In this document: one piece after another, positions 56,401 to 64,000 of the stretch
How positions within the stretch are numbered: position 1 is the stretch's first letter
Layout of the letters: the number at the start of each line of letters is the position of its first letter
From: Atkinsonella hypoxylon
Taxonomy: Eukaryota; Ascomycota; Sordariomycetes; Hypocreales; Clavicipitaceae
Length of the DNA stretch: 64,000 nucleotides
Assembly (NCBI GenBank): GCA_000729835.1
Contig: JFHB01000004.1
Span: 186,001-250,000 of the forward strand
Direction: 5' to 3'
Made by a program: the position numbers and the translations under genes
The notes under the pieces: model-generated
The model's database searches: none
What the model was told of the DNA's origin: nothing
What the model saw: only the letters and a program-made list of their open reading frames with translations

Positions 56401-59400
56401 CAACCATCACCACCAATAAGTCCTACGACGGCAGCTGCCCGCAGGGACGACGATACTGTTGGCTTCAATCATTTCCCCGACTTGCTACACCAATGCGCTA
56501 TGAGAAGAACGGGAGCATCGAATCTGTCGCTCGTCAGTCATTGCAGCTTCACATTGCAGCTTCACATTGCGCCGTCTCCAGAGTGCTAGGCTGCTTTTTA
56601 CTTTTCGGCAGTCGTGCCTCTTCATACCACACCTAGGAGGAATTAGGTCAACCATGAGCTCGCGACGATGATTCCTGTCGCCAAGCACATTGACCACTTC
56701 CAGCGCAGCGGCTATCTAGTAGTAAAACCAAACCACGGGCTAGCCCTCGGCTCTCGATAGTCACGTAAAGCGAACCTGCTGGGACCGAGGCCGCCGAAAA
56801 AAAAAAAAAAAAAAAAAGGTAGATGGGGAGGTCTCGCAGCAAATGGGCTTGCATCCGCAATTGACATGGAGGGCAGGGAGATAGGTCCGAGTTCAGGTGC
56901 ATGATCAGTTCCTTGCGTGTGTGTGTTTTTTGGGGACGACCGGGGGGGGGTGGGGGGTCACAGGGACCATCTGCTGGACATGGGCTAGCGCCACGAGGGA
57001 CTAAACAGGCATCTTAGAAGTACGGTGTAGAGTCGGCTAGCGCGAGTGCGCGTAAAGTCGAGTTGAATTCTCGGGCCGTGGCAAACCTATCTAGGTACCT
57101 AACCTACCTTTCCTGGGTACGGTACCTCTTAATACCTCTAATATATTTAGATACTCGGGCCATGCAATGAATTCGGTGACCGGACAGGTTTAATTGGTTG
57201 CATCAAGCATCAAAACAACATTGAAACAAGGTGGGTGAGTTGCCGCTGATCTCTGGGGGCGGCCGAGCGCAATGCGACACACGGGATTCTCGAAATCTCT
57301 CGTCATTGAAAATTGTGGGTTGGTGAAGAGTATCGCCCTTCATATACTGCATTGCTAAAGCCACAATGCAATCATCGTGCACTCACTCATCAGCTCGACT
57401 ACTGTGATTGGCCCCGTCCCTGAATAAGCAATAAAATGTGCGTGGCGCCGAAGGCGGAGATGACGTAGAACAGACATCTGTGTCACTTGAGTGGTTCTTC
57501 AATATGTACGTGCTGCTCGCGGTGGGGTGACAGGTCAACAAGGGAGACTCGACCAGCCTCGTTAAGTTCAGGCATCAGTGACACAAACTAGTTGGTGGTG
57601 GGTATGTGTACTGCTGTTAGGCTTCTCTACCACTATCAGCATCTCTGGATCGAGATCAGGTAGGTAGGTAGGTAGGTATGAAGGGTACCTCAGATACTGC
57701 GCCTGCTAGGGCTTAGTTCTGCAGTTATGCTCGAGTGCCGGCCTTTGTGTGTTCGGCTGTGACCCGGACCCAGACTCAGAAAATACACCCCTCTCACCTA
57801 GGTACCTAAGGTACCAGGTAGGTAATTATGACCGTATGCCGCGGTCGGCATCGACCGGGCATTACATGTCAGGAGGCTACGAATACGTGACAAGGGAACC
57901 TGGCTAACAATTATTGCTTAGCGGCTTACTCCGCACATACGTCTATATGGTAATCTCGCGTATCATCATAAGCGTCGATCTCGCTCACCCATCTCTTGTC
58001 AAGTATTTTCGTAAAATCATTCAAGGGTTGTATTATTGAACTGCCACGCGGGGGTCGATTTAATCTGACCCTCAGCAACAAGAACACGGTGGGACAGCGA
58101 AGGTCGAATTAAATTGACACCCCTTGAATCCATCCCTTCCACTCAATTTTGTGGTGGATATCTTCATGGTGGAGACGCAGGTCGGCGCATATAGCCACCT
58201 TGCAGTCTCGCCCGTGGCGCATGTCGAGGTGGGTAAGTGCGAAGTGGGCAGGAAGGAAAGAGGCCGAGTGGGGGGACCCACACAATCAAAGACCATGGAC
58301 AGCGGAGCAAACCGGACTCTGGCGTGATGAGAAGGATTTCATCCGGGCTGATGTTATTTATTGAATAGGTAGTATTTATCTGGCTGGTATCTGGATTTAA
58401 AAGAAAAAGTGTAGTCAGGAGAAGAAAGATAAGCATCACTTCCTTTACGGAGTATGCGATATGATATAGTTAGGTGCTGTAACTGAGAGACACCCTTTCT
58501 TTCCCGACTGCAACGGCCAGGAGCAATGCGAGTCGTTGCTGTCCGCTCACGGAAGCACTGTTACCCCCTGGTAATCGTTGGTTGTCTTGATAACTTGTAA
58601 CACTGCCTGCCATCAATATAAAAGCGAGGATATAAAACAGCTCACATTAGATTTAACTCGAGCCGTTGAGTCCTTCCCGCGGGGTCATTATGAAGAAACG
58701 ACGGAGCCGACAAGCGAGCGGCCCGGAAGCCTAAACCTCAAGTTGCCTTCTGCACGGTTAAAGAAAGAAACTTTATCTATTGTGATACGAGACACATGAA
58801 TTTGTCCTGTATTGATTTCAATGGCATATAAAGGGAGCCTTGCAAACATCGCGCGTCAAAAGAACGACATTATCGTTGCAGCCGTATCCCATGTTTCTTT
58901 GCAAGAACCTCTCCAAGGCTTCTGATGTGTCTTTTGTCGCCGGGATTTTGCCAACAATGATGATGTCAACTGCGAAATTTACTAATGTGCTGGCCTTCCG
59001 TCATTCACGGGTATCAGCTTTCGGTGGGTATTCATAGTTAGCTCGGCCGCAACCATACAAGCCCTCCAGGCACTTTCTGCTCCGGAAGCCCTGCCGATGC
59101 ATACAGATGAGATTTGGTTTTCTTTAATGCACGTCGAAACTTGTCATAGGGCCTCGGAGCTCAAATGTGACCGTCGGCCTGACCTTACGGTGCCTTGGTG
59201 TGACCCATCAGCTTTCACGTAATAGATGTTCCAGATCTGGTTTGCTACTAACTAGCCAAGTGGTATCAAATAGGTGAAATACAGTCACTGCAGTGCCGTG
59301 GGCCGCTCTAGAAACATGGTCTCCGCGCACGCCCTGTGTAGCCCTTCCTGTCATCTGACAAATTCTCGTTCTCTCAGCCAATAGCGTTTCTGCCTACCTG

Positions 59401-61197
59401 GTTTTGACGTCCCGCCCTGTCGGATCCAGCCGGGTTTGTACATCGAGGTAATGACCAACCTCCCTGCCTTTAGATCTTGGGACTTTTGTGAGACTTGGCG
59501 AGCCCATAAAACAACAAATTGAACATCGATGGTAATATTTTTATCATATACGGAGTACACCAGCCTCATTTAGCTGTTTGAATTGTACTTAGAGCTTGTT
59601 GAGCCGCAACAAGGCATGTGTCGGAGCCAAAGGGGCACGCGAACTATGTGGATAAATTGATATCCATTGTTTCCTATTGAGCGTAGAACACGTTTTTTTT
59701 TTTTTGGTTGGATTGGATTGCCGTCGTTCCTTCATTCGTTGCAGTGACCTCGACCTATTTGCCCAAGTAAGTCGGTTATCTAAATGTACCCCCCTGGCAC
59801 TATCGCCACTCCACCCATGCCTCCAAATCCTCTACACCTTTTCCGGCACTCACGCAGGGGTCACGACCACGACTAGGCAGCACTACCGAGTCCGTACATG
59901 CGTCTCTGTACATACCCTTGTACAATCGCTGTTTCCAGTAGCAGTTGACATGAGCAGAGAGCCCTGATGGGGCGCGTTCTGTTTCCTCCTGGTGACCGCG
60001 ACCGCTTTATGAACTAGATGGATCGGTTATCGACCAGGGTCATGGTATGGTCTGATGCGTCTGAGGCAATTGCTTACAGTGGGCGGCCGCTGACTTACAT
60101 CCGCCGCAAGCACAGGTCCATACCTGATGTCAAGATGCATGGACTTTCTGCATCATCATTCTCATCATTCTCATCACTCTCATCCTCATCCGCATCATCA
60201 TCTTCATTACCTTGAGAGCAGCAGCAGCAGCAGCAGGAGAAGAAGAGTTACTACCAGTTCGCGTCGCTATCTTATTTTCGCTCGGTCGTCAGTTTGATAG
60301 CAATTTGCCTTTCGTCGGAGGTGCAGGCACCGCACCTTAATCCACCAGCCGTGGCCTCCTGCATCTTGATGGCTTCGGGGAACCAGAGTTAGCGCACAAT
60401 TGTAGCCCACTCTATCCGGTCTTGTGCGGAAATTCGTCCAGTCACTGGGCAATTTTGATGTATTATTTGGACTTGACAGTGCAGCGTTATACTTGGAGGT
60501 ACAGGTCGCATTCGCCCTCTCCTCGAATCGCAAGACAGCCCTACGCCTCGCCAAAACTCAATACTCGACCCTATCCCTTTCGGGTCTTGGCCTTGGCATT
60601 GGCATCTTCTATCCATTCTGTTCCTCGCTATCCATTCGACCTGTCCCTTCAGGGCGCAATCGACCGCGGTCTGACAGACACCCGCCATCCTCCGCTTACC
60701 CGCATCTTCGGCGTCTCTTGACGATCAAGGCAACTTCTCTCTTTGGAGTTAGCGTAAACTTGGCAGCACAAGGGCCACTTTCACAGCGCGCACCTCGAGA
60801 ATCAATCAGCTCAGCCCGCCCTCCGTGAAGGTCCCCAGAACTTGGCAGCGCTTGCTTCAAAGCCTTCTCGACAAGCCACACAGCTAGCTTGGTGTCCAGT
60901 CATCCGTCTAATCTGTATGGCTTGCTGCTGCTGATCTCTCTCGTCTACTTTCTTCGCCTCGGAGTTCTTGACAACCATCTCTTCTTTAAATTTTACACAT
61001 CTATCCCTTCGTTCGTTCATCTTGGCCATCTCTCAGCAAACGTATCGAGGACGACACAGCATTGATCGGCCTAATTTACAGGCTTCTGAGGCATTCTCAT
61101 ACTTTTGTGTAGAGAAGCTTAACCCAGATCATTCAAAGCCCTCTTTACCTTCGTCGCTCAAGGTTAAGATTCGTTGGTGCAAGACTTAATCACAACC
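53414..61197. promoter_or_regulatory. 7.8-kb gene-poor region upstream of the WOPR regulator gene
   Basis: No gene is supported. 55500-56250 is AT-rich with stops in all frames and looks like a decayed repeat. 56797-56817 is a run of 21 A. 56942-56957 is almost pure G. 57080-57830 is dense in GGTAC/CCTA words, with a GGTA tandem at 57657-57678. 59694-59705 is a T-run. 60142-60237 has CAT/TCA and GCA trinucleotide repeats. 60250-61190 is pyrimidine-rich, as expected for a long leader of the downstream gene. A region this long upstream of a WOPR gene is consistent with complex regulation (inference). Confidence 0.5.
54625..54993 (+). CDS. Unrecognised open frame, doubtful
   Basis: An ATG-started frame of 122 residues with a mixed, protein-like composition and a Lys-rich C-terminal helix (QQLENKQRWGKKMRDLL). 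I do not recognise any family, signal peptide or conserved motif. It stands alone in the long gap and may be chance. Listed only because it is one of the longer ATG-started frames in this interval. Confidence 0.2.
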   Translation: MKASFSCHIRANETDHPVVAAYVHMKFVTALDLCVVRSQGNHLPWYGALIISTLVHYNDLGPHLGRRLIEGLHLSSLAFLAMNSVGLYSSKQQLENKQRWGKKMRDLLPPPEVRDKLRQPQS

Positions 61198-62682
61198 ATG
61201 TCGCTTCAGTCCAACCCTCTCAACCCCACGTTCGAGGGCCACATAGGTTCAACGTTGGATGCCTTGATCTTATTTGAAGCTTGTTTATCCGGTCACCTTA
61301 ACCATGTACCTCGCCGCCCCCATGATAGAGAACGCCAAGACCTTATCAGGAGTGGTAATGTCTTCATATACGAAGAGCATGCTTCTGGCATCAAGCGCTG
61401 GACAGATGGAGTATCCTGGAGCCCGAGCCGTATTCTGGGCAATTTTCTCATATATCGCGAGCTGGAAAAGCCTTTTCCACCAGGAGAGAAGAAACGAGCC
61501 TTGAAGAAGAAGAAGTGTCCACCGGGCGGCATTGGAAAGCCAGATCTCAACTCTCGCTCCAGTATAAGCGGCTTCCCGTCGGCTGGCATGGATGTATCTG
61601 TTGGCAAGGACACCGAAAGAGCATTGATCGGCTCTCTGGTTGACTCTTACCCCTTCAAAGTCGACGGCTTGATCAAGAAAACAATCAGTGTGACGTATCA
61701 AGGGATCCCACATCATATGGTCAGCTATTACAGCGTCACCGATGTAGTATCTGGTCGCCTTACAACACCGTCTAAGCATCCCAACACGCAAAACATCATA
61801 CCTCGATCCGAGCTTATCATGTCTCAAAACTTCCGCGCACCGATTGATGAGGTGGAATACAGCCCTGACGAACGCGGGGGTCCAGCAACGCTGTTTGCTA
61901 CACTGGCAGGTACCCATGAGTTTGGAAATAGCTCCAACAATATGCTACAGAGAACAATGACAGTCTCGAATTTTCCGCCTGTGTCTGTGGCATCCGCGTA
62001 CACCCATGCTACATACGGCTATAGCCCTCAGCAACAGTATATGGCGTCGATGAACTCTCCTATGTCATCACAGATGTCTCAGCAACTCTCATCCTCTATA
62101 CCGCCACCTCTACACAACCATCACTCTGCAGCCTCTCTGCAGCCATCCATCGCGGCGCCTTTATCAGCTCCGTTACCAACCAGCACGGGTCATATGCCAT
62201 ACTCTCCTCATCAGCAAGACAATTATTCGCTTGATCCACACAGATCTGATCGCTTTGGCTCTGATTCTAACCTTTTGCATGAATTTCCTCGGAACATGCT
62301 TACTCACGATGCCTCCCGCCGAAACTCGACATACGAAGTTCCCCAGCCTTCAGACCTGTCTTCTATTTCTCTAGGTTCCGTTGCAGATGAACGTTCCAAC
62401 GGTAACGCATATATGAAACAGGCATCATACTACCTCCCTTCTCAACCGGCCCCAATATCTACTCAGAACCATCATGTATTTACACATCAGCGCTCGATAA
62501 AGGCAGAGTCCGAAACGCCCACTGTTGAGAATGGATCTCAGCACTATGGCTTCGACGAAAGCAGTTCATCTTGGGGATTCGATGCAATGGGCAATTCCCA
62601 GGGTCAACAATATTTTGGGAACCAAGCGGGTTCAACTCCGACGAGTTGGCACGGAGGTCCAAACGGTATGGGGCGCTCTTGA
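61198..62682 (+). CDS. SGE1: WOPR-domain transcriptional regulator (Gti1/Pac2 family; Sge1/Ryp1/Wor1-like)
   Basis: Single exon, 494 residues. WOPR proteins bind DNA directly and control morphology, conidiation and effector or virulence genes in fungi. Seen: the first WOPR half at about residues 12-100 (TFEGHIGSTLDALILFEACL, then SGNVFIYEEHASGIKRWTDG and VSWSPSRILGNFLIYRELEK); a variable basic linker (EKKRALKKKK), a possible nuclear signal; and the second half at about 140-200 (VDSYPFKVDGLIKKTISVTY, HHMVSYYSVTDV). The rest is Ser/Gln/Pro/His-rich, as in activator tails, ending WHGGPNGMGRS. KRWTDG and WSPSR are the family's strongest motifs. The ATG at 61198 (MSLQSNPLNPTFEG) was chosen over an upstream non-ATG extension. 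The symbol follows the Fusarium member; one-to-one orthology is not proven. Confidence 0.93.
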   Translation: MSLQSNPLNPTFEGHIGSTLDALILFEACLSGHLNHVPRRPHDRERQDLIRSGNVFIYEEHASGIKRWTDGVSWSPSRILGNFLIYRELEKPFPPGEKKRALKKKKCPPGGIGKPDLNSRSSISGFPSAGMDVSVGKDTERALIGSLVDSYPFKVDGLIKKTISVTYQGIPHHMVSYYSVTDVVSGRLTTPSKHPNTQNIIPRSELIMSQNFRAPIDEVEYSPDERGGPATLFATLAGTHEFGNSSNNMLQRTMTVSNFPPVSVASAYTHATYGYSPQQQYMASMNSPMSSQMSQQLSSSIPPPLHNHHSAASLQPSIAAPLSAPLPTSTGHMPYSPHQQDNYSLDPHRSDRFGSDSNLLHEFPRNMLTHDASRRNSTYEVPQPSDLSSISLGSVADERSNGNAYMKQASYYLPSQPAPISTQNHHVFTHQRSIKAESETPTVENGSQHYGFDESSSSWGFDAMGNSQGQQYFGNQAGSTPTSWHGGPNGMGRS

Positions 62683-63969
62683 TGGACATCCTTACCAGTC
62701 TCGCGTCGTATTTTCTGTTTCCTGTCCGGGCCAGAACACCACGAATGCTCGCTAAGACTTAACGTTTTGAGGACTCCTTTTCGGACCAGGTCCGGCCTAC
62801 ATTTTCGTCTTGTCATTAATGTATTCTCTGACAGCACCATTGGCTTTTGGGCTGTCTTAGTAATTCTAATGTTCCTGTCGCCGTTCGTGGTATTGATAGA
62901 GGTTGTTTCGTCTAGTCTGGGGGCGTTTAGGTCTAGCCGTTCTTCTTGTGTTGTGCTGCTTTCGGCGTTGGAAGTTGGGTGATTTTATGGATAAACTTAT
63001 CTGGCATGGTAGCTTGTTCCACTGTCGTTCTGACGTAAAGTTGGAAAGTTGCCGGGTGGTAACATCGTGATCTCTACTGCACTAAGGCGCTCGGGGTTGG
63101 TTTCTTCTTCTTCTTCTTCTTTTTTTTTTTTTTTTTGTATAGGACTCATTGGGACGGACTTGGGGGCTTTGGTGCTCATGAGTAGTTACCAACTGCTTGT
63201 TCTTAGAGCGTATACCCGCAAGGGGCTTGGACTGAAATTTAATAAACCAAGAATCATATATTTCCTGCTGCTGACCTGATGAGAAGACATGGCGCTACAC
63301 TAACGCTTGATGGCACCGCCCAGTATTCTTCCAGTTGCTGGCCCCTAAAATTGCCTAGCTTAGGGTATGAGGCATGAAGCATGCGAGTTGGCGCTGTGGT
63401 ATAGCCTGGCTGATTTGAGCTGTGGGGTAGGTACATGGCCGCCCCTCGACAGTCATCTTAGTCTCGTACATCTACACAAGACACCACCAGTGAAAGAAGC
63501 CACGGCGAGCTCTGAATCACGCAAACATACTAACTCAAGTGCTCGCTGTTGGAGCGTAACACTTCCTTTGTCCCGCCTAAGCCATCCACTTTCGCAAGCC
63601 GAAAAAAAAAAGAAGATAAGCTGCCCCCACTGCTGTCGGGCGGTGTAGTGGACGGGTAATTATGTCGACGCTGGTCTTCGCATCGCGAGTCGCAAAACAA
63701 ACGTGCCGCTGCGGATTTGCAAGCTTAAGCTACACTGCGCATGCTAGACCACAACATCCGAATTACCCGAATAGTAAAATAAACAACCACAACTTATTGC
63801 CTCCCAAATGGCCAAATGACTCGCGGTTAAGACTTCGTCAAGTCCGACAAAACAGGTGTGTGAGAAAGGCATCCCGGAAAAAGAAAGAATGAAGGAAGAA
63901 AGGAAAGGGCAGGAAAGAAGGGGGAAAGATCCATTCGATGTGGACGTCGAACTTGTCGACAACGCTGAC
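62683..63969. other. 3' flank of the WOPR gene and right-edge intergenic DNA
   Basis: A TTC repeat running into a T-run lies at 63101-63136. Small frames after 63360 are not supported. 63880-63925 is purine-rich (GAAGGAAGAAAGGAAAGGG), possibly the leader of a gene starting at the edge. Confidence 0.4.
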
Positions 63970-64000
63970 ATGGCTCTAACTCCCCAGCTCTCTGCAGAAG
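63970..64000 (+). CDS. Possible start of a gene cut by the right edge
   Basis: ATG at 63970 in a good context (GACATGGCT) opens a frame MALTPQLSAE that runs to the window end. Only ten codons are visible, so no family can be named and this may be chance. Confidence 0.25.
   Translation, partial: MALTPQLSAE

Noticed and set aside
63662..63892. 76-residue frame near the right edge
   Set aside because: Basic and low complexity at the end, no family; overlaps a frame on the other strand.
1..64000. tRNA genes, rRNA, CRISPR arrays, riboswitches
   Set aside because: I scanned by eye for B-box-like GGTTCGA words, cloverleaf ends and regular spaced repeats and saw none convincing. A covariance-model search would be decisive.
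1..64000. A secondary-metabolite or defence-type gene cluster
   Set aside because: Recognised genes are housekeeping or regulatory; no polyketide synthase, peptide synthetase, terpene cyclase, NLR or similar gene is present.

Overview
The window reads as nuclear DNA of a filamentous ascomycete (Pezizomycotina; protein style, especially of the cytosolic malate dehydrogenase, suggests a Sordariomycete, perhaps Hypocreales, but this is inference). The evidence is protein-coding genes with short introns of about 50-190 bp, donors such as GTAAGT, GTATGT and GTGAGT with CAG or TAG acceptors, long gene-poor intervals, and repeat relics whose copies differ by C-to-T and G-to-A changes as expected from repeat-induced point mutation (RIP). 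I found no operon, CRISPR array, rRNA or convincing tRNA.

Layout. 0-7.4 kb: 5' end of LAS21/GPI7 (-), a small basic DUF2423 protein (-), a SIZ/PIAS SUMO E3 ligase (+) and bifunctional ADE5,7 (-). 7.4-10.2 kb: a repeat island with a degenerate element and two copies of an inverted-repeat element. 10.2-16 kb: TRAPP subunit Trs33 (+), cytosolic malate dehydrogenase (-), ribosomal protein eL28 (-), DUF2015 protein (+). 16-21 kb: a 5-kb gene-poor, partly AT-rich stretch. 21-31 kb: corepressor Tup1/RcoA (+), RNase MRP subunit Rmp1 (-), an AVT-type amino-acid transporter (+), a Ran1-like kinase (-). 31-34.6 kb: gene-poor, with a 214-bp inverted-repeat element enclosing telomere-like repeats. 34.6-46.5 kb: enolase-phosphatase Utr4 (+), 25S rRNA methyltransferase Bmt2 (-), a decayed uL23 copy (+), Tim8 (-), a CorA-type Mg transporter (-), Spc1 (+), Rbx1/Hrt1 (-), an Edc1/PNRC-like protein (+). 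48.3-53.4 kb: an FAD oxidoreductase (-) and tyrosyl-DNA phosphodiesterase Tdp1 (+), with a third copy of the inverted-repeat element in their shared promoter. 53.4-61.2 kb: 7.8 kb with no supported gene, leading to a WOPR-domain master regulator (Sge1/Ryp1/Wor1 family, +).

How they work together. Most genes are conserved single-copy housekeeping genes set as divergent or convergent pairs, and no biosynthetic cluster is visible. Tup1 and the WOPR protein are both global regulators of development and virulence-type programmes in fungi and sit about 38 kb apart. The unusual content lies in the gaps: inverted-repeat elements with odd ends, a telomere-repeat-bearing element, RIP-marked relics, and the very long region upstream of the WOPR gene. 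Spliced models were built by hand from reading frame, conserved protein sequence and splice signals, and every full-length model closes in frame.
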